Assembly (NCBI RefSeq): GCF_032884065.1 | Contig: NW_027062617.1 | Location: 310,001-374,000, forward strand | DNA length: 64,000 nt | From: Artemia franciscana | Taxonomy: Eukaryota; Arthropoda; Branchiopoda; Anostraca; Artemiidae | Reading direction: 5' to 3' | Shown here: positions 44,841 to 56,800 of the stretch, piece after piece | Layout: each line of letters starts with the position of its first letter | Numbering within the stretch: the stretch's first letter is position 1 | The notes under the pieces: generated by a model | The model's input: the letters and a program-made list of their open reading frames with translations, nothing else | Database searches by the model: none | Told to the model about the DNA's origin: nothing | Translations under genes and position numbers: made by a program

Positions 44841-46769
44841 AGTTACAGTATACGGAGAATTACTGTTTCTAGAAATAGTAATATCAAAGACATTTCTGGA
44901 TGAAGCCCTTGTCGCAGTCTTTAATACAGCATCAATAGCTTGTAATTCGGTTGACTCTTTTAGCATTCATAAACTTTAGATTTAGAGATTAGATAGATAC
45001 TTTTGCTCCATAATTATCTTTTATAGAGACCTAGTAGTACATATTTTTAATTCATTCCTGTACTTATTCAAATCTGTGTTTTAGATTTTTTTTATAATTC
45101 AGTCGATTCTACTTTTAGATCTTAGAATTACCTTTTTGAATTTTTTTTTCATTAGTTAGCTTTATCATATTCCAAAGAGAGATGTTAAGATCTTGGAAAA
45201 CCTCTAAGACTTCAATTAAAAGGAGCTTATTGAACGAATTCTATGTATCTTTTTTTTCGTATTTTAACTTGCATTTCTTGTAAGATCACAGTCTTTTGAA
45301 TCTCATTATGAATGTTTGAATGATATGGGATATGTAAAACGATATAGGAGGTTCTTCTTTTGAAAAGGAGGGACGGACATATTGTACAGAACCGTAAAAG
45401 TGATCAAAGAATATTGTCGGTCAACTAAATTCTCTTAAACAGTTAGCTTGGTTATTTTCCAAATAGGAGTGTCATGATGTAGATAAACCTATAACACTTG
45501 AATTAAAACGAGCCTATTAACCGACTTCAAATATATTTATTAAAGGGGTTTGTTTGAAGTATTTGTGAAACGGACACCTTTTCGGTATGAGGATTGTCAT
45601 CCAGTTTAACTCTTATTAAATATCTCAGTGATAGGTGTTCTCTTCTTTCATTGAGAAATGATAGATGAAAAAAATGACCAGGCTTCAATCAGTACCTGAA
45701 TAGAGAGGCAGACTAGAAAATAGAAGAGTAGAATGGGGGTTGATAGAAGAATAGAAAATAGAGCTTGTAATTAATTATTACCGTTTAGGTCTGAATTGAC
45801 TTCTACATCTGAAGGAAGTTTTTCAATGATTTTTTATATGGTCAAATGCCGTATTTCATCATTTTTCCGAAATTATTCTTAAAAGACCAGGTCAGATTCC
45901 TTTGAGAAAATATCCAAGTAGACCCACACATTCTCTACATGAAGTCTAATCTTTTTATTCAGCTTCGGACAATTTTTCTGATTTTCTTCGTAAGAATATT
46001 TTATCATCAATATAATCTAGTCTTAATCTTGTCATCTAGTCTTTTTATCGAAATTCGGACTATTTTTATGACTTTTCTTCGTAGGGATATTTTATCATCG
46101 AGCAAAGTCTAGTCTTAATCAAGTTATAATCTTAATCTAGTCATAATCTAGCCATCTAATCTATTAAACGTTAGACTATTTTTTCGATATTTCTTAGTAG
46201 GGACATCTTATCATCGAACATAATACTGTGAAACTTTTTCAGGTGATTTTGTTTCCAGTATTTTTTTGGTGTTGAATTAAGAAGATACCTTTCTTTTCTT
46301 TTTAGCAAAGTGCCATAAACAGAGTTTCATTTATGGATGAAGGATTTTTTAAATAATTTCTGAGATCTCAGTGATTATTATGTCAAAAAAAAAGTAAAGA
46401 AGAGAAAAACCGAGGATAATGCGAGCCAGTGAAAAACGTATACTTAATGCAAATATTTCAGTCAAGACCTCCGCTTGACCGTCCTCATTGCACGATGATA
46501 AATTAAAAATGACTAGTGAAAATCCAAGGATAATATAAAAAATCAAACCTTAAAACAAACACAAAAACTAAAATATGAGGGCCCTCTCATTGTAAAGGTA
46601 AAAGGTTAACTGAATAAAAATACAATACTGAAATGCAATTCAATTTTTTAATTTATACAGAGCATTTTTAAAAGTTAATCGCTTCCCAGGTAAAATACCA
46701 TCACAGATTAGGTTAGGTTGCAAAATATGATTTTGTTGATTTATGTAAAACCGATCAGAATTAATTAGT
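44841..46769. other. No gene recognised
   Basis: AT-rich. Around 45950-46210 the phrase TTCGGACTATTTTT ... TTCTTCGTAGGGATATTTTA with ATCATCGA recurs two or three times (period about 90-130 bp), a weak tandem repeat. The - strand frame at 46349-46546 is not supported. Confidence 0.35.
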
Positions 46770-46932
46770 TCAGTACAAACGGGGCTTAAATAGGTGTGTC
46801 CAGTGTCTCTATTGAGACCTACCTTTTGGTGAATGTGCTTTTTTTTATTATCTCAAATGCCTCCCTGAAAACTTGCATGAGACCTTTAACGGGGGCAATA
46901 ATGGAGGTGTCTACAAATAAAATAAAATGGTG

Positions 46933-47333
46933 TTAATTGTCATACACATTTTTTGCCAAGGCGGAATCAAAAGTTTCAGGACTTAGGCGTAACTCCATAG
47001 CCTTGTTGACAGAGGACTTGTGCTCCGACAATCTCTGCTCCAATTGCTTGTAGGTTCTTCCAACATAGAAGCAACCGCAAGAGCAGGGAACCCTATAAAC
47101 ACCACTGCCTAAATTGGGGCTCGTTCTATCATCGCCGCTGTCAAAACAGCTCTGAATTTTGTTAGAATTTTGAAGGTGACATTTAAGTTTCGTTTTTTCT
47201 AGGAATCTTTGCAGTTTGTCACTTAATTTGGGAAAGTGGGGTAAAATACCAAAGACATTCTTATCACCCACCAAAGGGATGATATCTTTTGGAGGTTGTG
47301 TAGATAATACATTCTTTTCTGTCTTTTTTTTCT
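46933..47333 (-). pseudogene. Penelope-like element C-terminus with GIY-YIG endonuclease motif
   Basis: The frame is open from about 47333 to the stop at 46933-46935 with no ATG at its start, as expected for a truncated ORF. After a linker with VGDKNVFGILPHFPKLSDKL it contains GSGVYRVPCSCGCFYVGR, then YKQLEQRLSEHKSSVNKA. GVY and YVG are the paired GIY-YIG strands, the following Arg and the EH pair are the catalytic-type residues, and the Cys residues match the zinc-binding insert of Penelope-like GIY-YIG domains. This domain would nick target DNA. The reverse transcriptase domain upstream is absent. Confidence 0.75.
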
Positions 47334-47383
47334 TTTATCTATGATGAATTCTAGTAACTTGTTCGGATATATTTTAGTTACCG

Positions 47384-47411
47384 TTGAGAGCTACCGAAAG
47401 GTAGCTCTCAA
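47384..47411. repeat. Perfect 12-bp hairpin with GAAA tetraloop
   Basis: TTGAGAGCTACC-GAAA-GGTAGCTCTCAA, within the flank of the Penelope-like fragment. It could form a stable RNA or DNA hairpin. Confidence 0.8.
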
Positions 47412-47425
47412 TAAAGACAATGGAG

Positions 47426-47493
47426 AAACCTATTTAAGTCCCATTTAAGAAACCTATTTAAGCCTATAGAGACGTTGGAGAAACCTATTTAAG
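47426..47493 (+). repeat. Three copies of AAACCTATTTAAG
   Basis: Exact 13-mers at 47426, 47450 and 47481 in the Penelope-like flank, with shared context GGAGAAACCTATTTAAG at two of them. Only one such word (inverted) remains at the other flank. Confidence 0.8.
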
Positions 47494-47506
47494 CCCCATT
47501 TATACT

Positions 47507-49246
47507 AATCAAACAGTTCGTGGTAACGAACTGTATTAAGGAGCGACCCGGCTCAATAGTAAACGAAACTCTAAAAAACGGAATTATAATGCTAAAATAT
47601 ACAGCAACAGAATCAGATTTTCATGCTGATTTTAAATATATAAGTTTCATCAAATTTAGTCTTTGTCATCAAAAGTTACTAGCCTGAAAAAATTTGCCTT
47701 ATTTTAGAAAATAGGGGAAAACACCCCCTAAAAGTCACAGAATCTTAACGAAAATCACACCATCGCATTCGGCGTATTAGAGAACCCTATAGCAAAGTTT
47801 TCAAGCTCCTATCTACAAAAATGTGGAATGTCGTATTTTTTCCCAGAAGACAAATCACGGGTGCGTGTTTATTTGTTTGTTTTTTTTTTGTTTTTTTTTT
47901 CCCAGGGGTCATTGTATCGATCAAGTGGTCCTAGAATGTCGCAAGAGGGCTCATTCTAACGGAAATGAAAAGTTCTAGTGCCCTTTTTAAGTGACTAAAA
48001 AAATTGGAGGGCACCTAGGCCCCCTCCAACGCTCATTTTTTCTATAAAGTCAACAGATCAAAATTTTGAGATAGCCATTTTGCTCCGCATAGTCAAAAAC
48101 CATAATAACTATGTCTTTGGGAATGACTTACTCCTCCACAGTCCCTGGGGGAGGGGCTGCAAGTTACAAACTTCGACCAGTGTTTACATATAATAATGGT
48201 TATTGGGAAGTGTACAGTCGTTTTCAGGGGATTTTTTTTATTTTGGGGGTGGGGTTGAGGGGAGGGGGCTATGTAGGAGGATCTTTCCTTGGAGAAATAT
48301 TTCAAGGGGGAACAGAAATTCAATGAGAAGGGCGCAGGATTTTCTAAAATTACTATAAAAAAACAATGAAAAAATAAACATGGAAAAGTTTTTTCAATTG
48401 AAAGTAAAGAATAGCATTAAAACTTAAAACGAACAGAGATTATTACGCATATGAGGGGTTCTAAAAGTACTTTAGCATAAACAGTGTGGTATTTAGGAGG
48501 AGATAAATACCTCGCTCTTTATGCTATAGTATTTTTAGTAATTTCAACTATTTATTCTACGGCCTTTCCTATTCAGGGGTCATTCTTAAAGAATTGGGAC
48601 AAAACTTAAGACTTAGTGTAAAGAACGAGGTATTAACGAGGGTACAAACCCCCTCATATACATAATAAAAATTAAAGAATATAAAAGTTTGTTACGTAAG
48701 TTAATTCTTAAGTTACGTATATTATTTACTAATAAAAAAATTCGTTAAAAATTAAAATTTATAGTTGCCTTTTTATGCAACCGAAAAATTGCATGGCAAC
48801 TAGGCCTCCTTCCCCATCCCTTATTTCTCAAAATCGTCTGATCAAAACTAAGAGAAAGCCATTTAGCCAAAAAAGGAATTAATATGCAAATTTCATTTTA
48901 ATAATTTATGTGTGGAAAGCCAAAATCAAACATGCATTAATTCAAAAACGTTCAGAAATTACATGAAAAAAACTAGTTTTTTTAACTGAAAGTAAAGAGC
49001 GACATTAAAACTTAAAACGAACAGAAATTACTTCGTATATGAAATGGGTTGTCCCCTCCGCAATCGCTCGCTCTTTACGCTCTTTGCCACAATTATGCTT
49101 TTTAAAACAATTAAAAGCTTTAGCGTAAAGAGCGAGGGATTGCGGAGGGGACAACCCATTTCATATACGGAGTAATTTCTGTTCGTTTTAAGTTTTAATG
49201 TCGCTCCTTACTTTCAGTTAAAAAAAAACTAGTTTTTTTATGTAAT
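47507..49246 (-). mobile_element. Fold-back family, copy F (subfamily 2)
   Basis: Reverse orientation. It begins ATCAAACAGTTCGTGGTAAC with the terminal hairpin and GGAGCGACCCGGCTCAATAG, and ends with the fold-back module (left arm about 48975-49085, right arm about 49115-49230) and ATGTAAT. The module carries CGCTCTTTACGC with AATGGGTTGTCCCCTCCGCA in place of the GAGGAAGCAGCCCC of copies A, B, D and E, and a local hairpin near 48465-48540 (TATTTAGGAGGAGATAAATA). These features are shared with copy G. No direct flank duplication was seen. It lies directly beside the Penelope-like fragment. Confidence 0.8.
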
Positions 49247-50884
49247 CTATTGCAAAGGCGAACAAGACGCATAATCGTTTCGATATCTTATGTTCTATAG
49301 CACATCCGGTCAATATTATCTTCTAATTTCTAGTGAAGAGCAAATTCATATTTTTAGTATTATGGCATCAAAACTGGCCAAAATTGTGTCTTTTCAATGT
49401 CTTTCTAAATATCAAGGTCTTTTAATTTTTCAACAATGTGAACTGAATTTTTAATGAATGAAGTTTGCGTCAACATAAGATGTCTCAACATCAAAATATA
49501 TCCCATCATCTTAATGGTTTAATAAAATAGTTCATGAAAAGCATCAACATTGGATATGTAATGTTTATCTATTGTTAAATGTGGATTGGAAAATTTGTTA
49601 AGAAGAGACGAAATTTCAAAGTTGACGCAAATAATTCAAATTTCTCTTACGGGTTTGTCGTTACCCTGTCTTTTACAGCAATTTGAAGTAAGTGCTCTAT
49701 CATACTGTAATATACATTAATTATACGAATAAAAGAACTATTGGAAGAAGGTAACAGGACCAGGCTAATTAAGTGACAGATTAATTTCAGCGGGTCTTTT
49801 TTTCATCCAGAATTGTTCTTTCTGAAATTCTTCAGACTGTGTAAGCAAGTCTCAATAATATTTGATTTTTAATTCATTTAAGTTTCTATGTAGCGTCTTT
49901 CTCTTCACTTCGATGACAATATTATGTTCATTCTTCCACAATGGGAAAGGGTCTGGGGAACTGCTCAAAGCATTTGTTCCTTGGATAAAAAAGTAGCTGT
50001 AACGACTGTAGTTTGTAAGTTTTAATTAGCTCAACAAGCGTCACCCAACGACAAAGAATGACAAATTTTCCCTCATACTATAGTTAATTCACAGTAGTTT
50101 CCAATAGACCTTTCTAATCTAAAACCTATTATGTTAGCAAGATAAATTAAATTGCACGCATTTATCTCTACAAAAAGGCCATAGCAACCGATGAAAATTC
50201 CACATTCCTTCTTATTTCTTTTTCCCTCAGAAACATCGGAGAGATCTATTTTTCTCTGCAAAATGGCTCACAGGAGATCGATGTAGCAAAAAGGCCTATC
50301 CAGCCACACCCCGTCAGTCCAAAATATCTGTTAAATCGTAAAAATTTAGGATTGAGGAAAACTATTTGCAGTCTTAAGCTTTTGTATGCTATTTTGGCAA
50401 CAAAATGGTATTTACACATCAAGAGTCATTTTAATCATATATGGTTGGCTTACATCTTAAAGCTAAAAAAAAAATTGTCAGAACAATTTATCTGTTTAAA
50501 TTTTAGACTAGGTTACGTTCTGCACATGTTTTAAACCGTGAGTTAATTTTTTCAACACAGCAGCTGGCCTATAGAGCAGGGATGGACGACAGACGATGAA
50601 TTAAATCTTAATGAATCACAAAAATCCCCGTTTTTGATGGAATACCCAGCAATTTCAACAAAGGGATCTACCTTCCGCAGCGAATATACAATTCTGTAGT
50701 TATTAAATACAAGTAATAAAAGTCCTCTGAATGAAATAAAGTAAAATTTTTGAAGTGTTCAGTTCAGATGTTGTTTTTTTTTATATGAAAGAATACAAAG
50801 AAACTTTTTAGTATAACCTTTATTATTCGATGTAATACCTTAAATTAGATATTTGTTTCTCCAAAACCATAATGCCTTTTTATG
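49247..50884. other. No recognised gene; contains an exon-like open stretch
   Basis: AT-rich sequence. A frame open at 50151-50534 contains a good acceptor (TTTCTTTTTCCCTCAG, AG at 50229-50230), after which it reads NIGEIYFSLQNGSQEIDVAK and RPIQPHPVSPKYLLNRKN, ending at a stop at 50532-50534. Another frame from the same acceptor is open for 36 codons to TAA at 50339-50341. No family is recognised and no ATG starts the longer frame, so it is not called as a gene. Confidence 0.25.
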
Positions 50885-53800
50885 ACGAACAAAAAAACGT
50901 TCAAATGGGGATAAAGTTCATTTATTAGACAGTAAAAACAGACACAAAAGTCTGGACATTTTGACCACTTGGACAGCGACTATATTCAGTAGAAATAAGC
51001 AGAAATATTTCTGCTAAAGACGATCGCAAAATATTCAAACTGTTGTGTCTGCTATCACTCTCTAATGAATTGACTTACCTCCATTTAAATGCTTATGTGT
51101 GATGAAAAAATAAACGTTCAAATGGCGATAAAGTCCATTTATTAGACAGTGAAAAGAGACACAAAAGTCTGGACATTTTGACCACTTGGACAGCGAATAT
51201 ATTCAGTAGAAATTAGCAGAAATATTTCTGCTAAAGACGATCGCTGTGTATGTGGCTAAAATATTCAAACTGTTGTGTCTGTTATCACTCTCTAATGAAT
51301 TGACTTACCTCCATTTAAATGCTTATGTGTGACGAACAAATAAACCTTCAAATGGCAATAAAGTCCATTTATTAGACAGTGAAAACAGACACAAAAGTCT
51401 GGACATTTTGACCGCTTGGACAGCGACTATATTCAGTAGAAATTAGCAGAAATATTTCTGCTAAAGACGATCGCTGTGTATGTGGCCAAAATATTCAAAC
51501 TGTTGTGTCTGTCATCACTCTCTAATGAATTGATTTACCTCCATTTAAATGCTTATGTGTGACAAAGAAATAAACGTTCAAATGGCGATAAAGTCCATTT
51601 ATTAGACAGTGAAAACAGACACAAAAGTCTGGACAGCGAGTATATTCAGTAGAAATTAGCAGAAATATTTCTGCTAAAGACGATCGCTGTGTATGTGGCC
51701 AAAATATTCAAACTGTTGTCTCTGTCATCACTCTCTAATGAATTGATTTACCTCCATTTAAATGCTTATGTGTAACAAAGAAATAAACGTTCAAATGGCG
51801 ATAAAGTCCATTTATTAGACAGTGAAAACAGACACAAAAGTCTGGACAGCGAGTATATTCAGTAGAAATTAGCAGAAATATTTCTGCTAAAGACGATCGC
51901 TGTGTATGTGGCCAAAATGTTCAAACTGTTGTGTCTGTCATCACTCTCTAATGAATTGACTTACCTCCATTTAAATACTTATGTGTGACGAACAAATAAA
52001 CGTTCAAATAGCGATAAAGTCCATTTATTAGACAGTGAAAACAGACACAAAAGTCTGGACAGCGAGTATATTCAGTAGAAATTAGCAGAAATATTTCTGC
52101 TAAAGACGATCGCTGTGTATGTGGCCAAAATATTCAAACTGTTGTGTCTGTTCTCACTCTCTAATGAATTGATTTACCTCCATTTAAATGCTTATGTGTG
52201 ACGAACAAATAAACGTTCAAATGGCGATAAAGTCCATTTATTATACAGTGAAAACAGACACAAAAGTCTGGACATTTTGACCACTTGGACAGCGACTATA
52301 TTCAGTAGAAATTAGCAGAAATATTTCTGCTAAAGACGATCGCTGTGTATGTGGCCAAAATATTCAAACTGTTGTGTCTGTTCTCACTCTCTAATGAATT
52401 GATTTACCTCAATTTAAATGCTTATGTGTGACGAACAAATAAACGTTCAAATGGCGATAAAGTCCATTTATTATACAGTGAAAACAGACACAAAAGTCTG
52501 GACATTTTGACCACTTGGACAGCGACTATATTCAGTAGAAATTAGCAGAAATATTTCTGCTAAAGACGATCGCTGTGTATGTGGCCAAAATATTCAAACT
52601 GTTGTGTCTGTTCTCACTCTCTAATGAATTGACTTACCTCCATTTAAATGCTTATGTGTGACGAACAAATAAACGTTCAAATGGCGATAAAGTCCATTTA
52701 TTATACAGTGAAAACAGACACAAAAGTCTGGACAGCGAGTATATTCAGTAGAAATTAGCAGAAATATTTCTGCTAAAGACGATCGCTGTGTATGTGGCCA
52801 AAATATTCAAACTGTTGTGTCTGTTCTCACTCTCTAATGAATTGACTTACCTCCATTTAAATGCTTATGTGTGACGAACAAATAAACGTTCAAATGGCGA
52901 TAAAGTCCATTTATTATACAGTGAAAACAGACACAAAAGTCTGGACAGCGAGTATATTCAGTAGAAATTAGCAGAAATATTTCTGCTAAAGACGATCGCT
53001 GTGTATGTGGCCAAAATGTTCAAACTGTTGTGTCTGTCATCACTCTCTAATGAATTGACTTACCTCCATTTAAATACTTATGTGTGACGAACAAATAAAC
53101 GTTCAAATGGCGATAAAGTCCATTTATTAGACAGTGAAAACAGACACAAAAGTCTGGACAGCGAGTATATTCAGTAGAAATTAGCAGAAATATTTCTGCT
53201 AAAGACGATCGCTGTGTATGTGGCCAAAATATTCAAACTGTTGTGTCTGTTCTCACTCTCTAATGAATTGATTTACCTCCATTTAAATGCTTATGTGTGA
53301 CGAACAAATAAACGTTCAAATGGCGATAAAGTCCATTTATTATACAGTGAAAACAGACACAAAAGTCTGGACATTTTGACCACTTGGACAGCGACTATAT
53401 TCAGTGGAAATTAGCAGAAATATTTCTGCTAAAGACGATCGCTGTGTATCTGGCCAAAATATTCAAACTGTTGTGTCTGTTCTCACTCTCTAATGAATTG
53501 ACTTACCTCCATTTAAATGCTTATGTGTGACAAACAAATAAACGTTCAAATGGCGATAAAGTCCATTTATTATACAGTGAAAACAGACACAAAAGTCTGG
53601 ACAGCGAGTATATTCAGTAGAAATTAGCAGAAATATTTCTGCTAAAGACGATCGCTGTGTATGTGGCCAAAATGTTCAAACTGTTGTGTCTGTCATCACT
53701 CTCTAATGAATTGACTTACCTCCATTTAAATACTTATGTGTGACGAACAAATAAACGTTCAAAAGGCGATAAAGTCCATTTATTATACAGTGAAAACAGA

Positions 53801-56800
53801 CACAAAAGTCTGGACAGCGAGTATATTCAGTAGAAATTAGCAGAAATATTTCTGCTAAAGACGATCGCTGTGTATGTGGCCAAAATATTCAAACTGTTGT
53901 GTCTGTCATCACTCTCTAATGAATTGATTTACCTCCATTTAAATGCTTATGTGTGACAAAGAAATAAACGTTCAAATGGCGATAAAGTCCATTTATTAGA
54001 CAGTGAAAACAGACACAAAAGTCTGGACAGCGAGTATATTCAGTAGAAATTAGCAGAAATATTTCTGCTAAAGACGATCGCTGTGTATGTGGCCAAAATG
54101 TTCAAACTGTTGTGTCTGTCATCACTCTCTAATGAATTGACTTACCTCCATTTAAATACTTATGTGTGACGAACAAATAAACGTTCAAATGGCGATAAAG
54201 TCCATTTATTAGACAGTGAAAACAGACACAAAAGTCTGGACAGCGAGTATATTCAGTAGAAATTAGCAGAAATATTTCTGCTAAAGACGATCGCTGTGTA
54301 TGTGGCCAAAATATTCAAACTGTTGTGTCTGTTCTCACTCTCTAATGAATTGATTTACCTCCATTTAAATGCTTATGTGTGACGAACAAATAAACGTTCA
54401 AATGGCAATAAAGTCCATTTATTATACAGTGAAAACAGACACAAAAGTCTGGACATTTTGACCACTTGGACAGCGACTATATTCAGTAGAAATTAGCAGA
54501 AATATTTCTGCTAAAGACGATCGCTGTGTATGTGGCCAAAATATTCAAACTGTTGTGTCTGTTCTCACTCTCTAATGAATTGATTTACCTCCATTTAAAT
54601 GCTTATGTGTGACGAACAAATAAACGTTCAAATGGCGATAAAGTCCATTTATTATACAGTGAAAACAGACACAAAAGTCTGGACATTTTGACCACTTGGA
54701 CAGCGACTATATTCAGTAGAAATTAGCAGAAATATTTCTGCTAAAGACGATCGCTGTGTATGTGGCCAAAATATTCAAACTGTTGTGTCTGTTCTCACTC
54801 TCTAATGAATTGATTTACCTCCATTTAAATGCTTATGTGTGACGAACAAATAAACGTTCAAATGGCGATAAAGTCCATTTATTAGACAGTGAAAACAGAC
54901 ACAAAAGTCTGGACAGCGAGTATATTCAGTAGAAATTAGCAGAAATATTTCTGCTAAAGACGATCGCTGTGTATGTGGCCAAAATATTCAAACTGTTGTG
55001 TCTGTTCTCACTCTCTAATGAATTGGTTTACCTCCATTTAAATGCTTATGTGTGACGAACAAATAAACGTTCAAATGGCGATAAAGTCCATTTATTATAC
55101 AGTGAAAACAGACACAAAAGTCTGGACATTTTGACCACTTGGACAGCGACTATATTCAGTAGAAATTAGCAGAAATATTTCTGCTAAAGACGATCGCTGT
55201 GTATCTGGCCAAAATATTCAAACTGTTGTGTCTGTTCTCACTCTCTAATGAATTGACTTACCTCCATTTAAATACTTATGTGTGACGAACAAATAAACGT
55301 TCAAATGGCGATAAAGTCCATTTATTATACAGTGAAAACAGACACAAAAGTCTGGACAGCGAGTATATTCAGTAGAAATTAGCAGAAATATTTCTGCTAA
55401 AGACGATCGCTGTGTATGTGGCCAAAATGTTCAAACTGTTGTGTCTGTCATCACTCTCTAATGAATTGACTTACCTCCATTTAAATACTTATGTATGACG
55501 AACAAATAAACGTTCAAAAGGCGATAAAGTCCATTTATTATACAGTGAAAACAGACACAAAAGTCTGGACAGCGTGTATATTCGGTAGAAATTAGCAGAA
55601 ATATTTCTGCTAAAGACGATCGCTGTGTATGTGGCCAAAATATTCAAACTGTTGTGTCTGTCATCACTCTCTAATGAATTGATTTACCTCCATTTAAATG
55701 CTTATGTGTGACAAAGAAATAAACGTTCAAATGGCAATAAAGTCCATTTATTAGACAGTGAAAACAGACACAAAAGTCTGGACAGCGAGTATATTCAGTA
55801 GAAATTAGCAGAAATATTTCTGCTAAAGACGATCGCTGTGTATGTGGCCAAAATGTTCAAACTGTTGTGTCTGTCATCACTCTCTAATGAATTGACTTAC
55901 TTCCATTTAAATACTTATGTGTGACGAACAAATAAACGTTCAAATGGCGATAAAGTCCATTTATTAGACAGTGAAAACAGACACAAAAGTCTCGACAGCG
56001 AGTATATTCAGTAGAAATTAGCAGAAATATTTCTGCTAAAGACGATCGCTGTGTATGTGGCCAAAATATTCAAACTGTTGTGTCTGTTCTCACTCTCTAA
56101 TGAATTGATTTACCTCCATTTAAATGCTTATGTGTGACGAACAAATAAACGTTCAAATGGCGATAAAGTCCATTTATTATACAGTGAAAACAGACACAAA
56201 AGTCTGGATATTTTGACCACTTGGACAGCGACTATATTCAGTAGAAATTAGCAGAAATATTTCTGCTAAAGACGATCGCTGTGTATGTGGCCAAAATATT
56301 CAAACTGTTGTGTCTGTTCTCACTCTCTAATGAATTGATTTACCTCCATTTAAATGCTTATGTGTGACGAACAAATAAACGTTCAAATGGCGATAAAGTC
56401 CATTTATTATACAGTGAAAACAGACACAAAAGTCTGGACATTTTGACCACTTGAACAGCGACTATATTCAGTAGAAATTAGCAGAAATATTTCTGCTAAA
56501 GACGATCGCTGTGTATGTGGCCAAAATATTCAAACTGTTGTGTCTGTTCTCACTCTCTAATGAATTGATTTACCTCCATTTAAATGCTTATGTGTGACGA
56601 ACAAATAAACGTTCAAATGGCGATAAAGTCCATTTATTATACAGTGAAAACAGACACAAAAGTCTGGACATTTTGACCACTTGGACAGCGACTATATTCA
56701 GTAGAAATTAGCAGAAATATTTCTGCTAAAGACGATCGCTGTGTATGTGGCCAAAATATTCAAACTGTTGTGTCTGTTCTCACTCTCTAATGAATTGACT

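Larger units (their letters stand above)
46770..47505 (-). mobile_element. Penelope-like retroelement fragment with inverted flanks
   Basis: A GIY-YIG coding fragment (46933-47333, - strand) is flanked by similar sequences in opposite orientation: GGGGCTTAAATAGGT ... GTCTCTATTGAGACCTACCT on the + strand at about 46784-46830, and GGGGCTTAAATAGGTTTCTC ... GTCTTTATTGAGAGCTACCT on the - strand at about 47500-47393. Penelope-like elements are known to carry terminal repeats in direct or inverted arrangement, so this fits a 5'-truncated copy. Most of the reverse transcriptase is missing. Confidence 0.6.

Noticed and set aside
46784-46835. Hammerhead ribozyme in the Penelope-like flank
   Set aside because: I looked for CTGATGA and GAAAC core elements on both strands of both flanks and found no complete core. 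Only the simple hairpin remains.
47507-49246. Target site duplication around fold-back copy F
   Set aside because: The flanks (CATTTATACTAAT and CTATTGCAAAGG) share no meaningful direct repeat.
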